Shown one piece after another: positions 25,040 to 33,505 of a stretch of 47,096 nt of DNA (its first letter is position 1; each line of letters begins with the position of its first letter). The DNA comes from an uncultured Bacilli bacterium (GTDB lineage Bacteria > Bacillota_I > Bacilli_A > RF39 > UBA660), in contig CAKPGL010000005.1 of assembly GCA_934154785.1 (NCBI GenBank), positions 1 to 47,096 of the forward strand, written 5' to 3'. Below the pieces are notes generated by a model that was not told the origin of the DNA, did no database searches, and saw nothing but the letters and a program-made list of their open reading frames with translations. A program made the position numbers and the translations under genes.

Positions 25040-27259
25040 TTACACCTCTTCTCTAATAGTATTCATAGTTGTATCTTTAAATAGTTTTCTTGAATATCTA
25101 TTACTAATTAAATACGCCATTAAAGTAATAATTAAGTAAATAATAATGTATTCTTTAACACTTAAATATCTAATTATATCAGACATATTTATATTTAGAA
25201 TTTGCATTTTTACTAAAGTAACTGTACCTATAAATACTATATATGCAATAGTTGATACATTAAATAATTCGATAGTTAATAATTCTTTAGTAACTTTTTT
25301 ATTAGCCCCTAAAATTCTAAGTGTTGCGTAATATACATTTCTTGATTTAAGAATTAATTTAATAATAAAGTACGCAATAAAGAATAACGCTATTAAAAGG
25401 CCCACTACAAAGAATTTTTCCATCAGCATGAAAATTTCAGTTGTCCCAGTTTTAACTAAAGTGTCTTTGACAATTAAAGTAATAAATCCTAATTCTTCTA
25501 AGTTTTCATTAACTTTATAAAGATTTTTTTCATCATCAACTATTACACTTACTTGGTATTTGCTATTGCCAAATAAATTTTCATAATCAGAATCATTTAT
25601 GTAAATAGTATAACCATTATCATCATAGTTATCTATATTTAATAGTTTTTTAATATTTGTACTATTATAAATATTAGTAATTTTTACAGCAATATTATTT
25701 TCAAAATAAATATTCTTAATTTTAATATTCATATCTTCATTTTTACAGTTATATTGTTTACAGTATATATTAAGGTTTTCGTCTATATAAGCTTCACCTT
25801 GCTTTATTAAATTACTTGGCTTTACATAAATATTATAAGTATTATTATTAACTTCTTCTTTTATGCTCGTATAATTACTAACTAAAGAAATATTATTTAA
25901 ATAATCCGAAACTGTATCAGAAGCATAAATAGTGTTATAAACAGAATAAGTAGAAACAACTGATACCTCATCTAAAACAACACCAACAATCTTGAATGTT
26001 TTTGCGTTATAAGAAATTCCCTTATAAGTACCAAGATAGGTTTCTTTATTTAATAAAATCTTCTCAGCATTTTTTAAGTACTCTTGGTAATTAGGATCAC
26101 CACTTACTACTATTTCGTAAGGATTAGTAGGCATTCTACCAATATCTATATCTGACTCTTTTATATCACTAATATTTTTTACTTTTGACCACATTACAAA
26201 ATCATTTCCAATTTTAAAAGTAAATTCTTTATCTATAACTAAATCATTTTTTACTATTTTGCTTATATTTTTAGTGTTTGTAATATTATTAAAATCATTA
26301 TCAGTAAAATAAGTCTTATCTTTCTTCTTTACAACTATTCTTTTAGAAGCGTTTTCTGAAGTAAAATAATTAGTATAACCGTCAATTTCTTCTAAAAATT
26401 CTTTATTTTTAGTCGATGCATAAGTACCAGCAAAAGAAAATATAACAAATATGAATACTAGTAAAAGAAGTAAGAATTTTAATTTAATATTATAAGTATT
26501 TCTAATACCAAGACGAATTTTATTAACGTTACTAAGGGATTTAAAATCTTTTAAAGTAACATCATTATCAGAAGTATTACACTTTTGAATAGTAATATCT
26601 TCTATTACTTTACCATCATGCATACTAATTTTTCTTGTTACATATTTTTCTACTTGTTCATAATTATGTGTAACAATAATAACTAGTTTATCTTTAGAAA
26701 TTTCACTAAGTAATTCAATTATGCTATCAGCAGCACTTCGATCTAAAGATCCGGTTGGTTCGTCTGCGATTATAATTGGTGTTTCTTTAGCAAGAGCTCT
26801 AGCAATAGCGACTCTCTGTTTTTGTCCTCCAGATAGTTTGGCTACTTTAGTATTTCTAAATTTATACATGTCTACTTTTTTTAAGAGTTCTAATACTTTA
26901 TTTTTTATTTCTCTTTTTTTATAGCCATTAAGTAATAATACTAATTCAACATTTTGGTAAACAGTATAACTATTTACTAAATTAAAATTTTGAAAAATAT
27001 TACTAACATATTTACGACGATAATTTTCAAAATCTTTTTCTGTATAATGACTAGTTTCTTTACCATTTATGTACATTTCTCCTTCTTCATAGGAATCTAG
27101 ACCACTAAGTACATTTAATAAAGTTGATTTTCCTGAACCACTAGCGCCAGTTATCGCAACAAATTCACCAATATTAAATTCTAAATTTACTTTAGAAAAA
27201 CCACTAGTAATTAAACCTTTATTATAATAATACTTTGATACGTTTTTTAGTTTTAACAT
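25040..27259 (-). CDS. MacB-like ABC transporter, ATPase-permease fusion (first)
   Basis: A 739-residue fusion built like its neighbour: ABC domain (Walker A G-A-S-G-S-G-K-S-T at 38-46, L-S-G-G-Q-K-Q-R, A-D-E-P-T-G-S-L-D), a membrane helix near 260, an extracellular domain of about 330 residues and three C-terminal helices. The two proteins are paralogues but clearly diverged, as expected of heterodimer halves. It is first in the two-gene operon, with an AGGAGGG ribosome site and a palindrome between promoter and start. Substrate unknown; export of an antimicrobial or self-made peptide is possible. Confidence 0.88.
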   Translation of the reverse strand: MLKLKNVSKYYYNKGLITSGFSKVNLEFNIGEFVAITGASGSGKSTLLNVLSGLDSYEEGEMYINGKETSHYTEKDFENYRRKYVSNIFQNFNLVNSYTVYQNVELVLLLNGYKKREIKNKVLELLKKVDMYKFRNTKVAKLSGGQKQRVAIARALAKETPIIIADEPTGSLDRSAADSIIELLSEISKDKLVIIVTHNYEQVEKYVTRKISMHDGKVIEDITIQKCNTSDNDVTLKDFKSLSNVNKIRLGIRNTYNIKLKFLLLLLVFIFVIFSFAGTYASTKNKEFLEEIDGYTNYFTSENASKRIVVKKKDKTYFTDNDFNNITNTKNISKIVKNDLVIDKEFTFKIGNDFVMWSKVKNISDIKESDIDIGRMPTNPYEIVVSGDPNYQEYLKNAEKILLNKETYLGTYKGISYNAKTFKIVGVVLDEVSVVSTYSVYNTIYASDTVSDYLNNISLVSNYTSIKEEVNNNTYNIYVKPSNLIKQGEAYIDENLNIYCKQYNCKNEDMNIKIKNIYFENNIAVKITNIYNSTNIKKLLNIDNYDDNGYTIYINDSDYENLFGNSKYQVSVIVDDEKNLYKVNENLEELGFITLIVKDTLVKTGTTEIFMLMEKFFVVGLLIALFFIAYFIIKLILKSRNVYYATLRILGANKKVTKELLTIELFNVSTIAYIVFIGTVTLVKMQILNINMSDIIRYLSVKEYIIIYLIITLMAYLISNRYSRKLFKDTTMNTIREEV

Positions 27260-27270
27260 TTTTACCCTCC

Positions 27271-27290
27271 TTAAGTATAACTTAATTATA
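27271..27290 (-). promoter_or_regulatory. ABC operon promoter with palindrome
   Basis: TATAAT on the minus strand (27285-27290) directly abuts TTAAGT-ATA-ACTTAA (27271-27285), a perfect inverted repeat with 6-base arms. A protein bound there would block transcription start. No cognate repressor gene is next to it. Confidence 0.5.
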
Positions 27291-27331
27291 CTAAAAATAA
27301 CTATTCTAGTCTACTTATAATTAACCAAATT

Positions 27332-27357
27332 AAAAAGTTTACCTCTAAGATAAACTT
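27332..27357 (-). terminator. Terminator of the alkylation-repair operon
   Basis: A 7-bp stem (AAGTTTA / TAAACTT) read on the minus strand is followed by five T. Confidence 0.7.
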
Positions 27358-27379
27358 CTATTAAAAATATAAAAATCTA

Positions 27380-27931
27380 TTATTTGATATTAGCATCTTT
27401 ATACATAAAACATTCTTTATCATGGGAATAAATAATACCTATAGCTTGAAGATAGGAGTAAATTATAGTTGTTCCAACAAACTTCATTCCTCTTTTTGTT
27501 AAATCTTTAGAAATATCATCTGATAATTTAGAACTAGTTAAACCTATTTCATAAAATATTTTCCCCTCAGTAAATATTTTTAAATAATTATAGAATGATC
27601 CATATTCTTCTTTTATTATTTTAAATATTTTAGCGTTATTAATACTGGCTTTAATTTTTAACTTATTTCGAATAATATCTTTATTACTAAGTAATTCTTG
27701 AATTTTGTTTTCATCATATAAATAAATTTTATTTATATCAAAGTTATCATAAGCTTTTTTAAAACTTTCTCTTTTATTAAGTACACATTCCCAAGATAGA
27801 CCAGCTTGAAAAGATTCTAGTATAAGCATTTCAAATAAGTATTCATCATTAAAATTAGGTATACCCCACTCTTTGTCATGATATTCTATATATTTAGGAT
27901 TATCTAAGTTACACCAAACACATCTTTTCAT
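27380..27931 (-). CDS. tag: DNA-3-methyladenine glycosylase I
   Basis: Removes 3-methyladenine from alkylated DNA. The 183-residue protein has the family start K-R-C-V-W-C-N, Y-H-D-K-E-W-G, then L-F-E-M-L-I-L-E-S-F-Q-A-G-L-S-W with the catalytic Glu, and K-F-V-G-T-T-I-I-Y-S-Y-L-Q-A. Zinc ligands C4 and H18 are present, and the C-terminal H-D-K-E-C supplies the other two. It is last in a four-gene operon and overlaps ogt by ATGA, linking base excision and direct reversal of alkyl damage. Confidence 0.95.
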   Translation of the reverse strand: MKRCVWCNLDNPKYIEYHDKEWGIPNFNDEYLFEMLILESFQAGLSWECVLNKRESFKKAYDNFDINKIYLYDENKIQELLSNKDIIRNKLKIKASINNAKIFKIIKEEYGSFYNYLKIFTEGKIFYEIGLTSSKLSDDISKDLTKRGMKFVGTTIIYSYLQAIGIIYSHDKECFMYKDANIK

Positions 27932-28461
27932 AGTGCTGTACCTTTAGTAGGAATAATATAATCATTAATATTAATACCTTCTAATTCTAATAATTTGACT
28001 TTATTTTGAATACCACCACCGTAGCCAGTTAAACTTTTATTAGAACCTACTACTCTATGACAGGGTATAATTATACAAACAGGATTCCATCCTACTGCTC
28101 CACCTACAGCTTGAGCTGACATTCTTTTTATACCTTTAGTTTGCGCTATTTCTTTAGCAATATCATTATAAGTGATTACTTTACCAATTGGTATTTTACA
28201 CATTATATCAATAACCATTTTTCTAAATGGTGTTAAATTTTCTAATTTAAGTTTTGGAATAAAATCTGGTTTTTTACCACTGAAATATATATCTAACCAT
28301 TTTATAGTTTCATCAAATATTGGTAAGTCTTTTTCTTCATATTCACCAACATGTTTCATTGCATCTTTAGAATCTAAAAACCACAATCCTGTTAAATTAG
28401 TTCCATCACTTCGCATATAGATAGTACCTATTTGTGATTCATAAGTCTTTTTATAACGCAT
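27928..28461 (-). CDS. ogt: Methylated-DNA-protein cysteine methyltransferase
   Basis: Repairs O6-alkylguanine by transferring the alkyl group to its own Cys. The acceptor motif I-P-C-H-R-V is followed by V-G-S-N, L-T-G-Y-G-G-G and L-L-E-L-E, and a ribonuclease-like N-terminal domain precedes. Length 177 residues fits the Ogt form without Ada regulatory domains, so no methylation-sensing regulator is encoded here. It sits 27 bases after the deacylase gene and overlaps tag. Confidence 0.95.
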   Translation of the reverse strand: MRYKKTYESQIGTIYMRSDGTNLTGLWFLDSKDAMKHVGEYEEKDLPIFDETIKWLDIYFSGKKPDFIPKLKLENLTPFRKMVIDIMCKIPIGKVITYNDIAKEIAQTKGIKRMSAQAVGGAVGWNPVCIIIPCHRVVGSNKSLTGYGGGIQNKVKLLELEGININDYIIPTKGTAL

Positions 28462-28488
28462 CTAAATACCTCCTTACATATATAATTA

Positions 28489-28977
28489 TTAAATATTAAT
28501 AATTTCTACAGCGTTACCATGTTCTTTTATAATATCAATTAAATCTTTAGTATATAACCAAATGGTTGCGGTATTATCATTAGGATGAATACCAATTATA
28601 GATGGTTCTTCTTTAAAAAATTCATCTATAAATACAATTACTTTTCTTTCTTTATCATTAAGTACTCCTAGTGGTGTAACAGCACCTGGTATCAAATTTA
28701 GTATCTCCATTAAATCTTCACTAGAAGCAAATGTTAAAGGTCTAGTGTTATTATTTCTTCTAAATTCTTTTAAGTCTACTTTTTTATCTCCTTTTACAGT
28801 AATTAAATAATAATTTCTTTTCTTATCATCACGAATAAAAAGATTTTTAGCGTCTCTTTCAGGGTAAGGTACCTTTATTTGCGCTAATTCTTGCATGTTA
28901 TACACTGCTTTATGTTCAGTAATTTCATACCAAATATTTTTATCTTTAATAAGTTCATATATTTTATCTTTATTCAT
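28489..28977 (-). CDS. YbaK/ProX-type aminoacyl-tRNA deacylase
   Basis: A 162-residue free-standing editing domain. K-N-L-F-I-R-D near residue 45 has the catalytic-site Lys of the YbaK fold, followed by Y-Y-L-I-T-V-K-G and the G-x-V-T-P-L-G loop (about 98-105). ProX/PrdXp enzymes hydrolyse Ala-tRNA-Pro and are found with ProRS forms that lack the INS domain, as is the case here (4551-5975). The role is inferred from family and from that absence. It is 12 bases downstream of the pentapeptide gene. Confidence 0.88.
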   Translation of the reverse strand: MNKDKIYELIKDKNIWYEITEHKAVYNMQELAQIKVPYPERDAKNLFIRDDKKRNYYLITVKGDKKVDLKEFRRNNNTRPLTFASSEDLMEILNLIPGAVTPLGVLNDKERKVIVFIDEFFKEEPSIIGIHPNDNTATIWLYTKDLIDIIKEHGNAVEIINI

Positions 28978-28989
28978 AATTTACCTCTT

Positions 28990-29616
28990 TTAATTTTTAA
29001 CTTTAACACCTATTATACCCGCTATTTCGCAACACTGCCAACTATTAATAATAATTCCTTTTAAAGAGTAAATATCCATTACTATAGAATTTATATCACA
29101 ATTAGAAAAATCTATATTATTTAAATTTACTTTTAAAAATTCTGCCTTAGTAAAATTTACATTATTAAATTCTATATCTTTAATATTAGCTTCTGAAAAA
29201 CTACTTTCTGTAAAATTACTATCTATTATTTCTAAATTTTTAATTTTACTACCAATTAAATTTAAATATTTAGAGTTACAATTAATAATTGATACATCTT
29301 TTAAACTAGATTCAATAAAACTTGTACCAATCATTTTACAATTTTCAAATATAACACGATTTAGACATTTTTTATCAAAAACCTGATTAGATAAATCACA
29401 ATTTTTAAATACTACATCAATTAAGTCAATTCTTTCTAATTTCATATTATTAAAGTCAACATTTTCAAAAATACAACTATCAAAAGTAATATCTTTTATA
29501 ACAACATTATTCCTTATTTTATTTTTTATAATAGCATTATAAAATTCATTATTCTTAAGGCAAGTATTTATGTCTTGTAACATTGGGTTATTTATTTTAG
29601 GTTTAACAATTTTCAT
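28990..29616 (-). CDS. Pentapeptide-repeat protein
   Basis: About 208 residues, mostly consecutive five-residue repeats of the A/N-(L/F)-x-x type (F-E-N-V-D, F-N-N-M-K, L-E-R-I-D and so on) from about 45 to 185, which should fold as a right-handed square beta helix. No membrane segment. Some such proteins mimic DNA and protect gyrase from toxins, others have no known role. Start moved to the ATG at 29616, six bases after GTGAGG. It leads the operon with the deacylase, ogt and tag; why it sits with alkylation repair is unclear. Confidence 0.85.
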   Translation of the reverse strand: MKIVKPKINNPMLQDINTCLKNNEFYNAIIKNKIRNNVVIKDITFDSCIFENVDFNNMKLERIDLIDVVFKNCDLSNQVFDKKCLNRVIFENCKMIGTSFIESSLKDVSIINCNSKYLNLIGSKIKNLEIIDSNFTESSFSEANIKDIEFNNVNFTKAEFLKVNLNNIDFSNCDINSIVMDIYSLKGIIINSWQCCEIAGIIGVKVKN

Positions 29617-29637
29617 TTTATTCCTCACTGACTAGTA

Positions 29638-29675
29638 ATTATACGACAAAACATTCGTTTAACTAAATTATACCA
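29638..29675 (-). promoter_or_regulatory. Promoters of the pentapeptide-ogt-tag operon
   Basis: Minus-strand TGGTATAAT (29667-29675), an extended -10, lies about 50 nt before the start. A second TATAAT (29638-29643) is at the usual 21 nt. Confidence 0.55.
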
Positions 29676-29719
29676 TATACTAAGTGTGATGTGCTTATCA
29701 AAATTTATAAAATAGTATT

Positions 29720-29743
29720 TAAAAAGCAGACTTAAATCTGCTT
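29720..29743 (-). terminator. Terminator left of the DUF2974 gene
   Basis: AAGCAGA / TCTGCTT, a 7-bp perfect stem with a 6-base loop and T-run on the minus strand. It lies 158 bases after the DUF2974 stop, with a small frame in between. Confidence 0.75.
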
Positions 29744-29760
29744 AAAAATTATTGTTTATG

Positions 29761-29850
29761 TTAATTTTCCCCTTTAATAATTTTATTTATAAACATAGCG
29801 TAACTAAGAGGAATAATAATTAAAACTATTGGGGCAATATAAACTGACAC
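29761..29850 (-). CDS. Possible 29-aa membrane peptide or remnant
   Basis: A minus-strand frame with a possible GTG start at 29850 encodes one hydrophobic helix (Y-I-A-P-I-V-L-I-I-I-P-L-S-Y-A-M-F) and a basic end. No clear ribosome site precedes it, and the frame is open for about 13 further codons upstream without ATG. It may be the 3' end of a decayed membrane protein gene. Confidence 0.25.
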   Translation of the reverse strand: MSVYIAPIVLIIIPLSYAMFINKIIKGEN

Positions 29851-29900
29851 GCTGTTGTGTACATTAAATATTGCAAAATTTTTAATTTAACATAATTAAC

Positions 29901-30923
29901 TTAAATTTTATATTTAATTAATTCCTCCATTATTACATCAATATAGTTTCTTATTTCTGGATCTACATTTTTCATATTGGTATAAAAGTTTTTAATATCT
30001 TCAAATCGTAATCTAAAATCACTTGCGTATTCTTTTTCAAGACTTTTAAAGCTTGTTTCTATAGTTTTCTTTAGCTTTTCTTCATCAAGAGTTTCAAGTC
30101 CTTCAGAAGTATTTATATGAAATTGTTTACTTATACTTGAAAGTTTACCTTCTATAAAATATTGCCCAAACACTTTCCAAGATATTGGTGAATGTTCATC
30201 AATAGCGATTTCATTACTTGAAACAACTTTATAATTATCATTATAAAGAATAGTTCCAACAATAGAACCAGTTGGAATTATGTTTAAAAGCTTTGTATTT
30301 AATCTTTTAAATTTATCGCTTTCATACTCTTTCTTTTTAAATCCTGGCCCATCAAAATTACATATTTTCTTAATCTTATTAAATTTTGAATCTGTTAATT
30401 CCATAACGCTCGCCATTGCTAAATTTCCACCTTTAGAATGACCAACAACATATACATCTTTATCTAAGAAAGAAATATTATTTTTTAAATAATCTATTGC
30501 TAACGTTTGAGTATAAGTAGGATATTCATAAGCAAGTCTAAAGTTTTCAAGCCATCCTATTAGTGAACCATCTGTTCCTTTAAAACTTATTATTTTTTCA
30601 GTTTCTGTTTTTATAATACAAGCTCCAAATTGAACTTCTTCATTCTTTATATTAGTAAAATCTGAAATAATAATTTCAGCATATCTTTTACTATCCTTTA
30701 CCATATTTAATATTTCCATAGCTTTTGGTGCCATAAAACTAGAGGTTGCTAAGGTTTTAGAAAGAGCATAATCGTATAATTCTTTAAGATTCTTGCCTTC
30801 TTTAAATGATGGAACAGGTAAATAAACTAAAATAGCACCTAGTAAATTATCTAAATCATTCCATCTAACATCATCAAATGATGTATCTTTATAAAATTTT
30901 AAATAATCAATTATTGTAAACAT
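29901..30923 (-). CDS. DUF2974 (Mbeg1-like) alpha/beta hydrolase
   Basis: A 340-residue cytosolic protein with a lipase-like core. The nucleophile elbow G-H-S-K-G-G-N-L-A (about 162-170) follows strand D-V-Y-V-V. Upstream F-K-G-T-D-G-S-L-I-G-W shows the oxyanion-side motif shared with class 3 lipases. Downstream F-D-G-P-G-F is typical of the DUF2974 family. A helical C-terminal part ends the chain. Probable esterase or lipase on an unknown lipid. Start chosen at the ATG with GAGGTG six bases upstream, dropping three residues. Flanked by decayed genes on both sides. Confidence 0.85.
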   Translation of the reverse strand: MFTIIDYLKFYKDTSFDDVRWNDLDNLLGAILVYLPVPSFKEGKNLKELYDYALSKTLATSSFMAPKAMEILNMVKDSKRYAEIIISDFTNIKNEEVQFGACIIKTETEKIISFKGTDGSLIGWLENFRLAYEYPTYTQTLAIDYLKNNISFLDKDVYVVGHSKGGNLAMASVMELTDSKFNKIKKICNFDGPGFKKKEYESDKFKRLNTKLLNIIPTGSIVGTILYNDNYKVVSSNEIAIDEHSPISWKVFGQYFIEGKLSSISKQFHINTSEGLETLDEEKLKKTIETSFKSLEKEYASDFRLRFEDIKNFYTNMKNVDPEIRNYIDVIMEELIKYKI

Positions 30924-31187
30924 ACAAAACACCTCACTTATTTTCTATAAAAATATACATTATTAGCGTAGTATAGTTCCTATAAAAGTTAATTTAGTTC
31001 TAATAATAAACATTTAAATTTCTTTATTCTCAGTTACTACTTACACTATCTATTTAATAAATTTTAAATTATAATTTGTTATTTTGTTAAATTTAATTTA
31101 CCACTATTTCTAAATACATTTTTTTCATACATAAATTTTTTATCATTTGTATTTGATGGTAATTCTATAACTTCTAAAGTATAATCT

Positions 31188-31346
31188 TTAATATTTAAAA
31201 ATATTATTAATATGTCTTTTTATTACTGCTCTATCTCTATCAAACAGTTTTGCTAATTGTTCTAAAGATAGCCAAACAGTTTCATCCCTCACATTAACTT
31301 CTAGTTTTACTTTTTGATTTTCAAATAAAATTATTTCATTTCTCAT
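31188..31346 (-). pseudogene. RhuM-family protein, N-terminal fragment
   Basis: Start ATG at 31346 still has its GGAGG. The 52 residues (E-I-I-L-F-E-N-Q, then E-T-V-W-L-S-L-E-Q-L-A-K-L-F, then R-H-I-N-N-I-F-K) match the N-terminus of RhuM/virulence-type proteins, normally over 300 residues long. The frame stops right after I-N-N-I-F-K. A different open frame (about 31079-31187) continues with unrelated-looking sequence (E-L-P-S-N-T-N-D-K-K-F) to a stop, suggesting a deletion joined two gene ends. RhuM genes are usually carried by mobile or defence islands. Confidence 0.7.
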
Positions 31347-31416
31347 ATAACCTCCCATTCTATTTTTATCGTTTATGTTTTAACTTAGTTTATCATATTC
31401 CATATCAGTTACTGGT

Positions 31417-31584
31417 TCACACCATTCTGTAGATGTATTTTCTCAAGGAACTTCTATGACTAATTATAAAATGATTAATTTCACCTGTATGGTCTATAAA
31501 CATACTAGTACTACCTATTAAAGCACCTATTCCTATAAATAAACACCAAAATATTAATACTCTTTTAGTAATCTTATATCGCAT
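31417..31584 (-). pseudogene. Decayed small membrane protein gene
   Basis: The frame from the ATG at 31584 gives a basic start and one hydrophobic helix (V-L-I-F-W-C-L-F-I-G-I-G-A-L-I-G-S), then M-F-I-D-H-T-G. It runs out in unlike sequence. Near the 3' end another frame opens with E-N-T-S-T-E-W-C-E-P-V-T-D-M-E-Y-D-K-L-S and stops, so frameshift or deletion is likely. The start resembles small Firmicutes membrane proteins with F-I-D-P-T-G, from memory only. Confidence 0.45.
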
Positions 31585-31598
31585 ACTAATTCTCTTTT

Positions 31599-31961
31599 CT
31601 ATAACAAACTAATAATCTTAGGAACAAATATTATTAATCCTATAACAGCAGATCCTATAGCAAATACCAATACTGCACCTGCAGATATGTCTTTAGCACG
31701 TTTAGCCTTATCACTTATTTTGGGTTCTGCTATATCAACAACTGTTTCAATAGCGGTATTAAATAATTCACCGCCAATTACTAAAGCAAATAACGTAATG
31801 CAAATTAACCACTCAGTTACACTTATCTTTAAAAGAATACCAAAAATAATTACTAGTAAAGCTATACTTAAATGAATTTTTATATTTCTTTCTGTTTTAA
31901 AAGCACTACCAACACCTGAAAAGGCATATTTAAAACTATTTATTAAACTTTTATTTTTCAT
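31599..31961 (-). CDS. dgkA: Diacylglycerol/undecaprenol kinase
   Basis: A 120-residue integral membrane kinase with three helices. It carries the family motif G-E-L-F-N-T-A-I-E-T-V-V-D (about 64-76), whose Glu and Asn bind Mg-ATP, and N-terminal S-F-x-x-A-x-x-G. In Gram-positive bacteria this type phosphorylates undecaprenol, recycling the lipid carrier of wall synthesis. It overlaps the PAP2 phosphatase gene by 11 bases; kinase and phosphatase acting on the same class of lipid make a sensible pair. Confidence 0.93.
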   Translation of the reverse strand: MKNKSLINSFKYAFSGVGSAFKTERNIKIHLSIALLVIIFGILLKISVTEWLICITLFALVIGGELFNTAIETVVDIAEPKISDKAKRAKDISAGAVLVFAIGSAVIGLIIFVPKIISLL

Positions 31962-32607
31962 ACTGCAACTCCTTATTAAAACCTAACTTATTTATTAAAC
32001 CAATATATAAAATTAAATACGAAATAGATACTAAGAAACCCGCTAATACATCACTAGTATAATGAACTCCTAAGTAAATTCTACTAATACCTATCGATAC
32101 AATTAAGAAAGATAATAGACCTATTAAAGTAAACTTTAAATATTTATTTTTAATATTTTTATAAATTAAATATATTAAAAATCCATAGAAAGCCATACTT
32201 ATCATTGAATGACCAGAAGGAAAACTATATCCAGTTTCATTAACTATTCTATATTCTGTTGGTCTTGGTCTTTGTAAGATAAATTTAAATGTCTGATTTA
32301 AAACCGTAACTAATACTAAGTTTATAGCAATTAAATAACCAGTTTTTTTGTTTTTTACTGCTACAAATAGAATAATAGTTAACGCAATTAACCAAACAGC
32401 ACTACCTAAAAAAGTAATAAATTTTATAATAGGTGTCAAAGAATTATTAATTAAATACTTGGAAATAAATTTATAACCAATAATATCTCCATTCATTATT
32501 TCATGATTAAATACATCTTCAGCAAGGGCAAGAAATAATATTAAACAAATAAAACAAATTAACCATTTATAATTAACAACTATTATATTTTTAATACGTT
32601 CTAACAT
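31951..32607 (-). CDS. PAP2-family membrane phosphatase
   Basis: A 218-residue protein with about six helices and all three phosphatase motifs: K-F-I-L-Q-R-P-R-P (K-x6-R-P), P-S-G-H and S-R-I-Y-L-G-V-H-Y-x-x-D. Such enzymes dephosphorylate undecaprenyl diphosphate or phosphatidic acid or phosphatidylglycerophosphate outside the membrane. Coupling to dgkA favours a role in undecaprenyl or lipid phosphate turnover. The ATG lies 13 bases after the small membrane gene. Confidence 0.93.
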   Translation of the reverse strand: MLERIKNIIVVNYKWLICFICLILFLALAEDVFNHEIMNGDIIGYKFISKYLINNSLTPIIKFITFLGSAVWLIALTIILFVAVKNKKTGYLIAINLVLVTVLNQTFKFILQRPRPTEYRIVNETGYSFPSGHSMISMAFYGFLIYLIYKNIKNKYLKFTLIGLLSFLIVSIGISRIYLGVHYTSDVLAGFLVSISYLILYIGLINKLGFNKELQYEK

Positions 32608-32620
32608 TTTACATCTCCTA

Positions 32621-32836
32621 TTAATTTTTATATATTTTATTTAATAAATAACATAATAATACTATAAATATAGCACTTAAAACTCCACCAAATATTTTAC
32701 CTACTATTAAAGAGCTATGAATAATAAGGGAAATTCCTATAAAAATTATAAATAAATTTAAAACTAAGACTAAAATATATCTTAATACTTTAGGAATTTT
32801 TTTATTATTTATTAGATCCGCTATAAATGGTTCCAT
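32621..32836 (-). CDS. 71-aa two-span membrane protein
   Basis: A small protein with two hydrophobic helices (about 19-43 and 45-67) and a basic end. It starts the operon with PAP2 and dgkA. GGAGAG precedes the ATG and TATACT sits 17 nt upstream. No family recognised. Confidence 0.65.
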   Translation of the reverse strand: MEPFIADLINNKKIPKVLRYILVLVLNLFIIFIGISLIIHSSLIVGKIFGGVLSAIFIVLLCYLLNKIYKN

Positions 32837-32953
32837 ATATATCTCTCCTACTTAGTATACTACATAAAAAATTATACTAAAAAGTACTAGAATTTTCAAT
32901 TAAATTAAAATAAAAATCCTTAAAATTTTAAATAATTTAAGGACCTATTTATT

Positions 32954-33505
32954 TTAATCTTTTAGTTTTAGACCATCTTTAAAAGTTTTTCCTACTACTT
33001 CGCCTAAGACTCTATAAGAATTATCAATCATATCATAAGTAATTATTTGTAATTTATCTACATCAATATTACCAAATTCATCTAAGTATTTTTCATCTAC
33101 AGAAGTGTTTACCACAGTACCTATTAATGTACCATCTATAAATGAATCTACTTTACACTCTAATGTAAGAGGATATTCTTCAATAATTGGTGCATCTATA
33201 AAATTAGATTTTGTAACATGAACTTGAGTTTTTTTTATTTTATCTTCATGATTACCTGATACTATTCCAAAGTAATCTGATATCTCTTCTGTATCTTTAG
33301 TAGCAAAACTTACTGTAAAAGCTTTTTTTAACTCCAAATTAGCAGTAGTTTTATGTTTTGATAATGCTATATGTATCTTATTATAATCGTATATACCACC
33401 CCAGGCAGCATTCATAACATTAGCGTTACCTTCTTCATCATAAGTACCAATCATTAATACTGGTAATGGTAAAAAAGTCATTTTATTTCCTAAATTTTTT
33501 CTCAT
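32954..33505 (-). CDS. Flavin reductase-like FMN-binding protein
   Basis: The split-barrel flavin-binding domain is recognisable from P-L-P-V-L-M-I-G-T-Y-D, N-V-M-N-A-A-W-G-G and the S-K-H-K-T-T-x-N-L segment. The 183-residue chain matches the short flavin reductase/DIM6-NTAB family found in anaerobes. Partner and substrate unknown. I chose the ATG at 33505 (M-R-K-N-L-G), ten bases after GGAG; the ATG three codons earlier is almost on the ribosome site. It is a single gene. Confidence 0.85.
   Translation of the reverse strand: MRKNLGNKMTFLPLPVLMIGTYDEEGNANVMNAAWGGIYDYNKIHIALSKHKTTANLELKKAFTVSFATKDTEEISDYFGIVSGNHEDKIKKTQVHVTKSNFIDAPIIEEYPLTLECKVDSFIDGTLIGTVVNTSVDEKYLDEFGNIDVDKLQIITYDMIDNSYRVLGEVVGKTFKDGLKLKD

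Noticed and set aside
20556..27259. RiPP cluster (radical SAM plus exporters)
   Set aside because: No precursor-like small ORF lies between them, and a CFI-box/exonuclease-like pair on the other strand separates them.
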